Shown one piece after another: positions 34,714 to 47,558 of a DNA stretch of 64,000 nt. Location of the stretch: positions 81,675,189 to 81,739,188 of the forward strand of contig OV884009.1 of assembly GCA_930367205.1 (NCBI GenBank), written 5' to 3'. Position numbers and translations under genes: made by a program. This DNA is from Acanthosoma haemorrhoidale. Taxonomy: Eukaryota > Arthropoda > Insecta > Hemiptera > Acanthosomatidae. Position 1 is the stretch's first letter. The number at the start of each line of letters is the position of its first letter. The notes under the pieces are model-generated. The model had not been told where the DNA came from, searched no databases, and saw nothing but the letters and a program-made list of their open reading frames with translations.

Positions 34714-35344
34714 AACACTTCTTTATTGTGATAAAATTACAATCTGCCTTAGCGGGCAATAAGTAATTGTGATAAATGTTCTCCTTTATACCATATTTAC
34801 AATTTTCATTCACTCGCTCATTCATAGAGTATTTATAAACAGCCCAGAGACCTCCCAAATCCACATGGTTGTCACCTCCATGGAAAGAGAAAACAGTTGT
34901 CCCCCACGCTACTCCGCCAGGCGCGTCCCTGGATACGAGCCAGTGAAAGCGAGTGCCACAGACGCTCAGGACGATTGGAGAAACTTGCCATTACCTGGAC
35001 TCCCACTGTCGCGTATTTATACTAGGTCACTAGGCCACTGCCACTTTAGTCTTCGAGGAGGATTATAGGGGTCCTTAGATTATTGGAATGGCACAGTTTG
35101 ATGACTGTGCTAGGGGATTAGGGTGGTTGGATAGGTTACAACAGAATTTCATGAGCTTGGAAGGGATGAGTTCAAGAATGTAGGGTATAATTAGATCGTT
35201 ATGAAGGGTTTCGTTGCTGACGTAATAAGGGGAATTTACTATTCTCCACAGAATTGAAAGGATTGGATGCGCTTGATGTTAGACTTTTTTGCTGTCCCCT
35301 ATTGCTCTATTCAGTATGTCCAGATTGACTTAAGTATAAATTTA
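34714..35344 (-). mobile_element. 5'-truncated Jockey-type LINE (minus)
   Basis: The minus strand carries the reverse-transcriptase tail from about LKSIWTY onward, then the 3' UTR and AATAAAG. The flanks GAGAAAAATCAAT (34701-34713) and GAGAAAAACGAAC (35345-35357) match at 10 of 13 positions, as in a worn 13-bp target duplication. Small deletions mark it as older than the copies with perfect flanks. Confidence 0.82.
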
Positions 35345-35357
35345 GAGAAAAACGAAC

Positions 35358-38240
35358 AGATAACTTATAACATAATAAAAAAAATATTACCTCGTAAAAA
35401 AATAGTTTGTCATGCATTAAGTCATGAAATTGAAGCATTTGACCATAGTTCGATAATTGTTAGGACTCTGCTTCATCTGCAGGAAGATACTTATGAACTT
35501 TTGGCATAATAAAGTAGGAGAGCCTTCATGGATTGAAGTGCTCACCCCATCAGCTCTCTGTTAATAACGCAGCTATTGACAATGGCACTTTATCTACTAA
35601 TTAAACCACTGGGCCTTGGCAGGCTGTAAGGGGTAGTAGATGGCGATAAGGGGTTCACTGCACCTCCAACCCTCTCCTGTAATCGAGGGTAATAAATAAG
35701 AATCCATTTGTAATTTATAAACCATCATCTCAAGACATTATACTATCCAGTACCAACACAAATATAGTATAAGGTGTAAATCTGACACTAATAGATTCCA
35801 TTATTAATTATTTGTTCATATCCCCATTATTTCCTTCTCAGCTCGTTATTCAATGTCTATTTTTGTTAGACAAATCCAACAGTTCTAAAACTTATCTTTC
35901 ACAAAATAAAGATTCTTCTCTAAAGTTATTTTATCACTTCTGTAAGTAGAAAATTTTCATTGCTGAAGTTAGACATCACTATCGGATGCATATGTATTAA
36001 ATTAGTAAATAACACTTAATATTTATAGTCCATCAAATGTGTGTAATTAAAATTTTTACGGGTACCAAATTCATGAAATTAATTTCAATTTTCAAATTTC
36101 AAAGCGAAATCCTTTCTTTTATAGGAGGTAGATTGATAAATAATGTATTATCTGCAATTTTCTTGAAATTATTGAGATGAGATCAGTGATGAAACGTGTT
36201 TTCCATTTTCAATAAATATTCTCAATTAATTAATCAATTAATATTTTCAATTGATCCAGTGGATTTTTTTTATTATGGGATATTGCATAATCAATTAAGT
36301 TCACTCTTTGTGTTAAGGATACTAAATCCAATTCACACATCAAAAAAAAAAAAAATATATTATTTTCCAATGTTCAAGAATAGTTAAATAGGCAAAACTA
36401 CTAATAACTGCCCCTGATTCAAAGAAGAATATATTGATGGCTAAGTGCACTTATCTGTTAAGTGACAGACTCACATAACACATACATGCAATAAACCATC
36501 AATATATATCCTGGTTAATATTAATAATAACAGTTTAAAAAAAATTCAACTCAACTACTGTAAATTTAAAATAAAAAGTGATGTTCATCGTACCAAAATA
36601 ATACTTCAATTCTGTATCAACTGTTGTGTTTAATCAACAGCTAAGCTGAATGTTCCAGTGTTGTTGTTTTTACTGTTTATAATAAATAAACACTGAATGG
36701 GTACATACATGATGATGCAATAAACATTGCTCTACACCTTTACAGGATTTAAGGGGTCGGGTCTGCACAAATGAAAAGTAGAAACATGTTGAAGTCACGA
36801 CTGCGGTGGCCAAAGTTCGTCAAGTCGTTAGCAAGAACTTGAGATCCTGACCGCATAGTCTAGTCTTGAAAAATCACTCATTTAGTGAAAGTAATAAATT
36901 TAGCTAATAAGTTGATTCGATGCATTACAATTTTTATTTAATAATCAATTTTGACCACATAACTTGTGTTACATCTAGAATGAAATTCTTTGTATTCATT
37001 GATTTATGGTTGTGCTTTGATCTCGTTGGTCTGTTCTAAACCGACTCTTTGAAAAAAAAATATTTTAAGCAGTTCCAGAAGTGTAAAATTATAAAAAGAA
37101 AATTTATAAAATTAAAAACTTAGAGTTAATTTTATTTTCAATATTATATTTTCATTGAAAACTATGTTATTTATCAAAAATCATAATTATATTCTTTTCA
37201 TGTTGATTTTTTTTCTATATTTCCAATTATAGATGTTTGTTTTTGTAGGTGTAAATCCCAGTGGTCATCAAGGAATATTTCCACATTATTAAATGTTGGC
37301 AAAAAATATCAAGCATATTGTGTTTTACATTTTTTTGATCAATTGATTAATTTTTTACGGTTTGTTATAATTTGCAGAAAGAAAGGAAACACGATTTGTC
37401 CGTACCTGAAAGTAGAGCCTCTCCGTTTGTGAACTTTGAAAATCATTCTAAATATAACTATAACTTATTTTAATTCTTCAATTTTAATCATGCCTAAGAT
37501 AGACGGCACTCAATTGATTTAAGATCGCTATAAATATTTTTGTTTTTTTAATGTGTTTTTGGAGAAATGTCAAACAGTAGTTGTTTAATAATTAAATAAA
37601 ATCAATTTCAAATTTGATGTGGAACGCAATTATCGCATTCGTTCATATTGACACCATAATAAGCAAAATTAATTTTGTAGTTACAATTGTAATTAAGTAA
37701 TAATGACGCTTAATTATATTTTATGAAGTTTTGGGAAGTATATATCTTGTAGAAGCGTCGTAGTTCCATTCCGTGTAAAATTGTGTACACGTATAACAGA
37801 GGGATGAAAATTACCATAATGGACAAACAGGCGTATTAACGCAGGCATCAAAGCACAAAACATAAGGGTGTATGGTCAAAAAAAAAAAAGTCAATTTAAA
37901 TCATATTGTCTCTCAAAGTGCATTCGCGTAGTAACAGAAGGAGTTAAATTTTATGTTAATTTGTTTTCGATTTAGTTACTAGCGAAACAAAACAACAAAT
38001 TATCTTTTTTTTCATCCAAACTAGCCCACATTGCAGTTAAAGTAGGTATGTTAAAGTAAGTTAAAGTTAAAGTAAGTTGCAGGAAAGTCTATAAAATGGT
38101 ACCTACGGTTCCAATCAGAGTTTTCAGGTTTTTTCACGAATCGGATTTTTTTTACTCTAATATCTAGGTCGGAGGGTCTAACAACTCAGCTACCCAGCCA
38201 GGAGTGACTATCTTCCCAATAATATGTTATTCATTGGGTG
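35358..38240. other. No recognised gene
   Basis: AT-rich. The patch at 35560-35700 is less AT-rich without an identifiable product. A short GTTAAAGTAA repeat lies at about 38036-38077. Confidence 0.4.
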
Positions 38241-38257
38241 TTGTTTATTAATAATTG

Positions 38258-38495
38258 CAGCACCTGACGAACCCAGTGTTGTATACGATGACCCCACCCC
38301 TATTCCCTTATCGATGGCAACCGGCAGTGCGGGAAAACTAGGTTAAGTTATATTAAGTTGTATTAGCACAACGTATTCTTAAGTTGAGCCCTAACGTACT
38401 ATAGATCTTTATATCTTATCATTCATGTTTATATTCATGGCGTACGTTTCAGTTGTCCAGTCAGGATCTCATGTGCATACTTATCAATAAATTAT
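38258..38495 (+). mobile_element. Member of the unclassified retroposon family (copy C2)
   Basis: GCAGCACCTGACGAACCC and TATCGATGGCAACCGGCAGT align with the insert at 5531-5893 and with 44173 onward. As in C1, a T-rich AGTTAAG-like part and then TATCAATAAA follow at the 3' end. The borders are estimated, because no target duplication was found. Confidence 0.45.
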
Positions 38496-38707
38496 TTTTA
38501 ATGTTTTATAATTGTAGGAGGCAACGGTTCGGTGACATCACCATTTCGTCTTTTAATTCATCAAAAATAACTGACCGAACATAATTCTGGGGGTTCCGGG
38601 AGAGGCTCTACTTTCTTACTTGCACTGGAAAATCTCCTTTTGTCCATTTTTAGGGATCGTAAAGTCGATTATAAAATTAAAAAAAAATAGTCCAACACTT
38701 GGGAATA

Positions 38708-38822
38708 TACGAGGGTGGTCTGAAAAGTTTCCGACCTAACAAAGCTTTTATTTCACTAGCTTTTATTTATTTTATTATCATCTTCATGTTGAGGTCGGAA
38801 ACCTTTCCTGTGTAGCTTCTTA
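38708..38822. mobile_element. Mariner-type MITE remnant
   Basis: The left end ACGAGGGTGGTCTGAAAAGT is typical of mariner terminal repeats. GAAAAGTTTCCGACCT at 38722-38737 is matched in reverse complement at 38792-38807 (15 of 16). The outer part of the right end has decayed. With about 115 bp and no coding capacity it fits a MITE or a solo-end derivative. Confidence 0.6.
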
Positions 38823-40739
38823 TCTTCATATAGGAATATAGATTATCATTTTTTTAAATTCATTTGCAGGGAATATGAGAAAATGGTTAATGTAACATTA
38901 AAGTTCTTCAGGTAGTTACAAAAATTCATTGAAATCGTGTTTGTTACTCAACCTGTACTTTAAGTACAGAAATAATATTTTGTGAGTAATATTCATTTGA
39001 TGGCGCAAATAATGAAAGCAGCTATAGCAGACAGAACTGGTTCATCCATTTAATGAATTATATACTATGAACAAAATTTTATTACAATTAAGTGAAATGT
39101 ACCATCAGCCATAGGATTGATGTACCATTATTTTTTTACTTACGTATAAACTTTTCAAAAATAAACTATATTGGAGAGGGATTGTTATTTAATAAGACAT
39201 TTTTGTTGTAAATATGGTTCTTGAACTAAAATTGCCAAACCCTCCGTACTTACAATTTTTTTTTTTGATCGATGGGAGTTAAAATACCGACGAACAGTTC
39301 TCTAGATATTCGGAGTTGGAAAGTGCGTATTATGTAAAGATGTTTCATCATCATTACATAAGCTGTCATTTTAGTCTAAGTAAAACAGATGGGATTATGC
39401 AGGGTTGTTGGAGTTGTCTCTTACGTCCTTTATTGTATGTGAAAGGAGGGATGAGGGATCTCTTCTCAACAAAACTTATTCGCAATAAAGAAGTTAGAAA
39501 TTTATTATTTCTTACTTTTTTATGGCAATATTTATGATTAAATTCAATGACGCGTCATGGATGGAAACCCAATTCTTAGATCTTTCGCTCTTTCTCCTTC
39601 ATTTAGGAATAAAATTATTTTATGAATGGTCCATCTAATAGCTACCCTTATTAGCCATTCCTTTCTCGAAATGTTTATGAGTACAAATTAGCCATTGGAT
39701 TGAATTGCTCAAAAGTGGGGGGGGGGGGTGCATGGAAAAACATGTATAGTAGCGCTTCCGATTAAATTGGCCGATTAAGAATGTTGCCTGGTTAGGATAA
39801 CTTTCTGTTTGATATATTTAAAAATAAATCCTTCAATTTTGCCAAGAGGATTCGGGTTGGAGTGGCCAATTTATATAACTATTTTAGGGGTGATACAAGG
39901 TCAAAATTATTTTTAATTTAAATGCTCCATATTTGGAACATCGTTGTTTGATTATTTCCGTGTTCGTTAAGGTTATATCGTACATGACTCGATTTGTACT
40001 TTTGCAGGTTATATTAAAGATGCTCAGATTATTGAAATTATAACCCGGAAACAATAATTCAAGTAAAATAAGTTAAACCATTTTTTTAGAATAAAAAAAA
40101 CAAGTTTATTTTCGTCTTCAGCACCCCTACATATGTAATATACAAATGGAAATAAAAATTGTTTGGTTTAATTCACCGGTAGATTAACATTTTTTCGTAA
40201 ATGTCTTGTATTCCACTTAAAATATCATAATCCTCCCCCCATTTGACCATATAAAATTGGTGAAAATTCAACGTTATTACCACCATTGTAATGCGCGATT
40301 TCTTCACTTGCAGCGCAGTTCAAAAGCAATCAAGCTTAATGTGTTAATAGGTAAAATAAATAAGGCTGAAATCAAGTACAAAAATAATCAAACCTTTTTC
40401 TTGATATCTCTTACTCTCTCATTTATTTAGGGTATCCCTATAGTAGCGGTATAGCATCATACATTAAGTGAAATTTGTTGTGCCCCCAGAACCCAGTTAC
40501 GTTGTAACTTTCTGAAATCAGTCTCACGTTATCAGACATTTACGTAGTTTATTTAAACAAAGAACGAAAGAAATGATTTGAAAATGTTCGGCAAAAACAA
40601 AAATTCTTTTGTTACTTTCTATTTTTCTTCAAAGATTTTGTTACAGCCTTTTATTAAAAACAACTCTTGACGTATCCTTAAATTTTGGCTCAATATGCCT
40701 AAATTGGTTTCAATAAAACATGGTTCGTCAATAGTTTCC
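38823..40739. other. No recognised gene
   Basis: AT-rich. The open frame at 39316-39537 was examined and not supported. A G-run of 11 lies at about 39718-39728. Confidence 0.4.
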
Positions 40740-40880
40740 TGGGAGAAGTTTTTTACGTTCTGTGTTATGCCCACTAATTGCTTCAATAGTTTGTCGTTTC
40801 ATTTTTGTGTCCGGTTTCCAAGTCAGTCTCTTATCAATTGTAAGTCCCGAGTATTTAACTCTGTAAGTTTTTAAGTCAAA
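40740..40880 (-). mobile_element. Third non-LTR reverse-transcriptase fragment (minus)
   Basis: On the minus strand one frame reads VKYSGLTIDKRLTWKPDTKM and then KRQTIEAISGHNTERKK. V-KY-GL-IDK-LTWKP is the conserved motif downstream of the catalytic core in Jockey and related reverse transcriptases. At the nucleotide level it does not match the abundant Jockey family here, so it is another lineage. Its ends could not be placed. Confidence 0.6.
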
Positions 40881-41930
40881 AAGGACAAATATTTCCAAAC
40901 CAAACGAGTTAGGCCCAGTTCTTGAGTACTATCATGACTAAAACCCCTTACCTTCACAACCTTTAACTATTCAAATCAGCTAGCAAATTTCCCAATACTA
41001 AATACCACCTGTATTTCCTATCCATGTCCTTTGAACCTTTGAAACTCTTCATTTTCGTCATCCATCAACCCTTCTAAAATTTAGATAGAATTAACCAGTT
41101 CCTTATCCCCCACCAATCTAACACTTCATAATTCACTTTTATTATCCTTTTTATTTATTTTTTATTAATTTCATTTATTAATTTTAATGCATTCCAGCAA
41201 CGTTTCTTAATTGTTATAATTTCAATATATTCTCTGTTGCAATGGTTGGCGAATATCATTCACCTCTATTCAGTTATTTTGTTTAAATTTAATGTTTTCC
41301 AAACAAACATACGTAGACCATTTATTATTTATGAAGTGATCAAATCATTTTAATGTCTTCATTTTTGTCAGATGTACATTTTTATTTGTTCCTGCTTGTT
41401 ATTCTTAGGGGACAATGTCCCGGAATAAAGTCTTTTTTTTTTATTCATTCAACCAGCTGTGCCCTAAAACTTTTTACGAAAACGTGATGGATCATTGTGA
41501 GAGGAAATTTATATATCTTGAAATATTTTCTTGACGGAGTAACCATTCTGTAAAATGAGAATGGTGTGCGATAGTAAATAAAAAACAAAACAGTGATTGT
41601 GTGCAGATGATTGATTGCACATCGAGCATTGTGATTGTCTTGTATCGTGTTGGCTAGAACAAAGGGCTTGAAGCATTCATCTTCTTCGTTTGTGTTTTAC
41701 TTGTGTGTCAGTGGCTTTGTGAAGGGCGCACCAGCGGCCGGTGGTTGCGGCCAAGGGCTAATACTCTGCTCCTGCTCTTTGTCCCTTTCCCCTTCCGCCA
41801 CCTTTGTCCTTAGAGGACGGCCTCTTCCTTACCCAAAAGGGACAAATCATAGTGAAATTGATTACCTATTCACCCATTTATAACCCGAAGCTGGACCATT
41901 TTTCCAGTTTGATATCCCCCTACAATTATT
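40881..41930. other. No certain feature
   Basis: GGGGACAATGTCCCGGAATAAAG at 41409-41431 looks like a LINE 3' end with poly-A signal, but no coding part was seen. The open frame at 41635-41883 is GC-rich (GAAGGGCGCACCAGCGGCCG) and unrecognised. Confidence 0.35.
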
Positions 41931-41936
41931 GTTGAG

Positions 41937-42554
41937 GCTGACGAAGAGCGCGAGAGCCACATACGCTCAGGAAATGATTGGAGAAATTGGCCATTGCCAG
42001 GACTCCCACTGTGACGTATTTATAGCAGGTCACGAGGCCAATGCCGGTTTAGTCTCCGGGGAGGATTATATAGGGATGAGTGGTGCAGTGCGATGACTGT
42101 GCTACGGGGTTAGGGTGGTTGGATAGGTTACTATGGAATTTCATGAACTTGGAAGGGATGAGTTTAAGAATGAAGGGTATATTAAAATCGTTATAAAGGG
42201 CATATTAAGATCGTTATGAAGGGTTTTGTTTCTGACGTAATAGGGGCATTTACTATTGTTCTCTGGACTTTTGATTGAAAGGATTGGATAGGCATGATGT
42301 TCGACTTTTTTGCTGTCCCCCATAGCTCTATTCCGTATGTCCAGATTGGCTTAGGTATAACTTTGTAGATTAGTCATTTATTTTCTATTGAGAGATGGGA
42401 TGTCCTTCGAAGTAGTCAGTACAGTTGTCCAAAGTGTCTGTTTTGTTCTTTTCTTTTTAGCCTCGTATGTAGGTTCCAGGTCAGTCGTTTTGTCGAGATG
42501 GAAGCCTAAGTACCGTACAATCTCAAATACAGGGATATAAACTATTATACTATC
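41937..42554 (-). mobile_element. Jockey-type LINE fragment (minus), interrupted
   Basis: The minus strand reaches further upstream than most copies. It reads IVYIPVFEIVRYLGFHLDK, then a frameshift, then the tail down to the start of the 3' UTR at about 41937. A duplicated piece ATATTAAGATCGTTATGAAGG occurs at about 42178-42220. The 3' UTR proper is missing on this side. The upstream end is cut by a small insertion at 42570-42642. Confidence 0.8.
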
Positions 42555-42569
42555 TATAGTAGTATACAG

Positions 42570-42642
42570 CACTCAATTATTTATTGCCTATTAAGTATTA
42601 AGGCAGATTGTAATTTCATCATAATAAAGTTGTTTATACATA
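42570..42642 (+). mobile_element. 73-bp solo LINE 3' tail nested in another LINE
   Basis: Only the last part of the family 3' UTR is present, in plus orientation: CTCAATTATTTATTGCC, AAGGCAGATTGTAATTTCATC and AATAAAG. The 15-mer TATAGTAGTATACAG lies on both sides (42555-42569 and 42643-42657). The left copy is part of the coding sequence of the minus-strand LINE, so this is an insertion into that element and not its own inverted end. Confidence 0.8.
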
Positions 42643-42659
42643 TATAGTAGTATACAGTA

Positions 42660-44172
42660 GGTATAAAGTAGTATAAATAAACTAGTGGACAACACTTGCG
42701 ACAGAGGGTGAAGGTAATGTGAGGTTTCACATTAATTAAATTTGCATTACTGTCTATTATTTGTCCATACGTAATTATTTATTACAAAAACATTATTTAT
42801 TTGACAGTTTTAAATAATTTAAAAACGAAATATATTAAGCAGTACACGAATAAACAATATCTAAAGATACTGACCGGTATCGTTGTTATATATTTCATTA
42901 CTAGTTTATTGATAGTAAAAAAATTAGTTGGTAATTGAAATAAAAATATTAAACATATCAGAATTCGGGGTTTATATTTTCGGTTCTCAAAATTTCAAAA
43001 TCTGAACCAAAAAATCGGAAATAGCTCTTGAGCTAGGAATTACAAAATTTGGCAAGTGTCCCTGAGTTTTTTGTATTTTATATTCCTTTCTAAGAAACTA
43101 CCCGTTATCTTTTTAAAATAAAAAGTAATTACCATAGTTGGAGAAATTTATGGCGTTATCGCAGAACACACACAGAGGCAGGCGAATTGGCAAAAGTCGA
43201 ATACCCCATGCCAGAATGAAAGTAGATACTTTCCTTTCTATCTGAGTAATAAGTTAAATTGCTCTAAGGAAAACTGAGTTTTATGGTTCCCATAAAAAAA
43301 TCTCTTTGGAGAGTTAACATTCTAATTATGATAATTGTCGATAGTAGGGCCGTAATACATCTAAATACCCTTTGACAATAACCCGGAAAATGATGTTTCA
43401 TAGCTAAGATAATTAATAGTCCATGTATGCTAGTGAATTGTCTAGTTCAGCTACTTCGATTGAGACCAATTGAATTTTTACGAGGTGTTCGGGACTACTT
43501 CGAATAATTGAATTATCAGTGTGATTAAAGTGTAATGAGGCAAGAAGAACCTCGACAGCAGAAATCCCCGACTCTCAAACAATGATCCTATGGGTTAGTC
43601 ACTAGTGTTTTGTCACCGACACCGTTCAATTTTATTTCAACCAGTGATTTTTTTAGAGGCATCTAAGTCTGAATAATTGCTTAATTTTGTGTCCTAGGGA
43701 TGCTAAAACTAAAAGCGACTGAATGAATGAATTATTGAGGTTCATATGTGTATTTCATTGTAATTAATAACTACATATATTCCTATCATATCAAGTAGGG
43801 TATCAACTTGACTAATAATAATAATAATATATTAAGGATTTTTGCTATAAGGGACTGTTATTACACGCAGTCATTAAAACTGTAAATAAAATTGTTTTTG
43901 CAACTATTTTTCATTGTGTAATGCATCACACTTAACATGGATTAATTAATTAAATCGAAGTAGTCAAGTTTGCAACCATTTAATTTTTTAATTGTTCATT
44001 AAATTGCTATATGGTGAACAGTTTTGGAGTCCTTTATGTAAATGTTTATGATTTAAAAGATTTATATTGTCAGTGGTCACTTTGAAGAACCTGCATCGGT
44101 TGCTTGACGTACTCGCAAGCCACGGTGGTGGGCGGAGTTCATCCACCGGAGACTCAAAGTTTTTTGACACAT
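42660..44172. other. No recognised gene
   Basis: AT-rich stretch with nothing that I could support. Confidence 0.4.
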
Positions 44173-44420
44173 AGCAGCACCTGACAAACCTGGTTTTTAA
44201 CACCACGGCTCTGTCACCATTCGCAAATCGATGGAACGGATGGGTAATATAGGTGATGTTAGTTTTCAGCTAGATTTAAATTTAGTTTTAGTTCCTATAA
44301 TCATCCTGAAGGAAACTCTATTACCTTTAAAATGCAATAAGTCTTGCTTTATGGAATTCATTATAATAAGTTAAACAATAGCATACACCCTCCTAGCTAC
44401 AATAAATATAAGAGGCACTA
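44173..44420 (+). mobile_element. Member of the unclassified retroposon family (copy C3)
   Basis: AGCAGCACCTGACAAACCTGG and AATCGATGGAACGGATGGG match the start of C1 and C2. A TTTAGTTTTAGTTCC part follows, with a possible AATAAAT end. The homology is weaker toward the 3' side, so the right border is uncertain. Confidence 0.4.
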
Positions 44421-44739
44421 AGTTGAATTATAGCTCATATAAACTCATTGTAGATTCTACGTATTGTGAATCTTAATCAATACATAAAAATATGTGGTTT
44501 TGAAAAATAAAAAACAGAGAGGTCTCAAAAAACAGATGCATCGTTCGTGCTTGTCCTGTATGTGGAGGATTTTTCGTTCGAGCAGCCAACGGCTGCAGAA
44601 AAAAGGATGACAATGTAAAATAAAGCGTAAACCTCTTTTAGAAAACATTAAAATAAAAGAAGGTTATACGACCACATTTAGCAAATAATGCCATTGATCC
44701 ACATAAAAATTAAAAAAAAACATACGATGAAGTCTATAC

Positions 44740-45015
44740 AAGCCTAATAATATATAATAGTAAAAGAAGATTGGTAAGGTTGAAGCATGGAAGGTATTAG
44801 GAGATAGAGAGTTCCAGAGAGTAGTCGAGTCAGCAAGGAAGAAACGATCGTATTAAATAGTTTAGTGGGCAAGAGTATAAAGGCCTGAGAGACGGGATAT
44901 TGTTTTCCAAGAGTAAGCTGAGGATTTGAACTGTAGAAGATTGTATATATAAGGAGGGTCATGAAAATTTATGGTTTGGAAAAGGGATGAGCCGAGGAAA
45001 TGTTGTGCATGGAAG
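44740..45015 (-). mobile_element. Second non-LTR lineage, ORF2 C-terminus (E2, minus)
   Basis: Read on the minus strand it gives FLADSTTLWNSLSPNTFHAS TLPIFF. It also shares CATGACCCTCCTTATATATACAATCTTCTACAG-like sequence with E1 (CACCCTCTTTATATATACAA), so both belong to one family in opposite directions. It is decayed and without a visible 3' UTR. Confidence 0.6.
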
Positions 45016-45839
45016 GACGAGAAGGGCCATCGTAACTTGGTGTAATACTACACTAAACCATAACACTCCACCTTTCAATCAGGACCGCACTATCCGACCG
45101 TCATTTTTGATTTTTGTCAGGCTATTGTGTATATTGTTATGTTTAGACGATGTTGGCAACACTATCACTAAAGACTTAACTGCTTCTAGCTAAGGACGGC
45201 TCACGACATGGATGACAGTTACTGGGAAAAGAAAAAAGGGAAGCCCACTTGACAACAAAAGAAATTTTTTCACGATAACGGTGCTAAGAGGAAAGGGGTC
45301 GGGGCCCTATTTCCAGGCCGGCTTGGCCAGGAAGAAAAATCGTCTTTCCCATTTCCACTTGTGTGTTTGTCATAAAGACTGATCCTTTATAGCCCAGGGG
45401 GTTTTCGCTATTCCTCACCCATATTTTTTCTTAACTGTTTAATCCTCGGGACAGCTCTCCTCCCATAAGTCCTGCCTCGGTGTCAGAAAACAATTAGGCC
45501 ACAGCGTTCCAGTCGGGGCTGGTCTATTTCCTTCACCCAGATTAAAAAGTTTTTTAATTGTTTCATGCTACTTGTTGTAAATATTCTTGAAATTTATTAA
45601 CTTGTGGATGGATGGATCAGCAGCCTCGCATTTTTTTAAGTTCACTTGTACAATATTACAAGTATGCTTAAATTATATTTAAATTCACAACAATCGGATC
45701 AATATTTGCGATTTAGTGGTATGCACTAGTTGAAGAGTTAGTATTATAATACGATATGTTGGGTACGTCACAGAGGAGGCCTTTACTGACCTAACCTGTT
45801 CGCGCTTAGAAATGGGTAAGTTTGTGGTCAATGACCTTT
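45016..45839. other. No recognised gene
   Basis: A less AT-rich patch at 45190-45530 contains GGGGCCCTATTTCCAGGCCG but gives no readable protein. It may be an old repeat that has no partner in this window. Confidence 0.35.
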
Positions 45840-46000
45840 GCTGGCGGCTTAGTTGGTGGGCACGATGTCCAGGAGAAGAATAACATGTTTTTAGGTGGAG
45901 GTATTGGATTGACATTAAGTGTAAGTGAAAAATGTCCTGGTCCCAAAGTCGAGTTTGAACTGGACAGAAGCAGACTGGACCGCTGCACAGTGGGCTGACT
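45840..46000 (-). repeat. Divergent LTR fragment related to the solo LTRs
   Basis: On the minus strand, CAGTCTGCTTCTGTCCAGTT, CGACTTTGGGACCAGGACAT and TTCTTCTCCTGGACATCGTG align with the central part of the LTRs at 10911-11747 and 48670-49597 at roughly two of three positions. The ends of the LTR are not recognisable. It is likely an old relative or a different subfamily. Confidence 0.45.
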
Positions 46001-47008
46001 ATTAACAATCCAGTGGGTCAACAGTAAAACAAAATGATAGAATATATTTGTTATAAAATTTAATCTACAGTAAGGCTAAGGTTCAAGGATATTAGAAAAA
46101 ATCGTCTTAAACGAGTTCAAAGTAAACAAACCAAGATAAACGATGTGTCGATGCCTGTGATTCCTGTAAGGTTGTGTTAACATTTAGTATACCAGTTTGA
46201 TTGCCAGAGTATACTTAAGCTAAGCTTTTTAAAAAGTTTGAACTGAATTCATAAAAAGTTCCAGTCGATCGTTAAATATTTATTTTACATTTCAGTATAA
46301 ATTAAAATGATGAACACTAAAATACAAATTTTGAAAAGCTATAACATTCTAGAAATTTCTGAGATATTCAGAATACCTTTATTTACATTTTATACTTGTC
46401 ATGTATTTTACACTTATACCATGTTCCATAGGAAGCATTTATATAATAATGTTCATTTCAGACGCGCAATATGTGATTAAAAGGAGTGACCTTTGTATTT
46501 ATTTAAGGGACCAAAAGGTAATTAATAGACCAAATCAGGAATCCCGTGATATCTCGTATGAATGAGTACGAAATAAATCCATCCTTCAGGACCATCCTAA
46601 ATGTCTAAAAGAAGAACTACTTCAATCCGTACTTTCGATTTTTTTTAATTTCAAAGCGAAATAGCTTCAGTGCAATCGTAGGTTTACCAACTTTGAGTAC
46701 GTGCAGGTTGCCAAAACGAAAAGGATAATGTGGCTTCTAGAAAAACAAAACAAATTATTGATAGATATCGTTCAAAAACTGGGTTATGGATACTCCGAAA
46801 CAAAGAAGGAGAAATACCAATGATGGCAACGCGGCAAGAGGGTTTTTTCAATATTCTAAGGTGTCTTCAGATATAACTCGCGTTGAGTTTTAGCACCCTC
46901 CTTCGAAAGAAAACGTGAAGATTATACTTTAAACACAGGAAAATTCTTCTTCTAGTTCTTATTCGTAGTCCAGCAATCGCTAAAACATTTCTTATTCCAA
47001 TTAGCCAA

Positions 47009-47221
47009 ATGCCTAAGGAAGTCCAAGAAAGTCGCCCACAGGAATTTAAAAAGTATCACCAGGAATTTTCTAACAGAATTTCTAAAACACTTACAAATGA
47101 AGACTTTTTTTACAATTTTGTTTGATCCAGTGATCTCATAAGCCAGACTATTATCTCACAAAACAAATTAGCTGTGCTAAGAAGTATTGGAACTTATTCA
47201 TGTATCGGAGATCAAAGATAA
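47009..47221 (+). pseudogene. Possible decayed reading frame with one internal stop
   Basis: From ATG 47009 the frame reads MPKEVQESRPQEFKKYHQEF and on to TNEDFFYNFV. It meets TGA at 47123-47125, then continues as SSDLISQTIISQNKLAVLRS IGTYSCIGDQR to TAA at 47219-47221. Seventy codons with one stop, polar and helix-like, hint at an old gene or transposase. No motif allows a family assignment. Confidence 0.2.
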
Positions 47222-47558
47222 CACCAACATTGCAAGTAGCAGCAGCGATAACGGAAGCTATTTGGACATATTAAGTAACCTGTCATTATAACAAAAATTT
47301 TTGTACATGTTTAGTTTTAGTAAGGTTATTTATACATTCATTATTTAGATTAATTTTATGTTTAGCAAAATGTAATTTCTTTGCTTTATTCCTGATAATA
47401 TTTTTTATGAAAGATTTTATGAAATTCACCTTTTAATTGCATACGAAAACATTTCGGAATTAAAATGACCTTTTTTCAACCAAGTACAAATAATTTTGAC
47501 CTAAAAAAACAATTGGTTTATTTACATTGAGTTTTGTCACGCTAGATTGTATAGACAG

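Noticed and set aside
41937..42642. Twin-primed LINE inversion
   Set aside because: The plus-strand tail has its own 15-bp flanking duplication inside the minus-strand element, so a nested second insertion explains it better.
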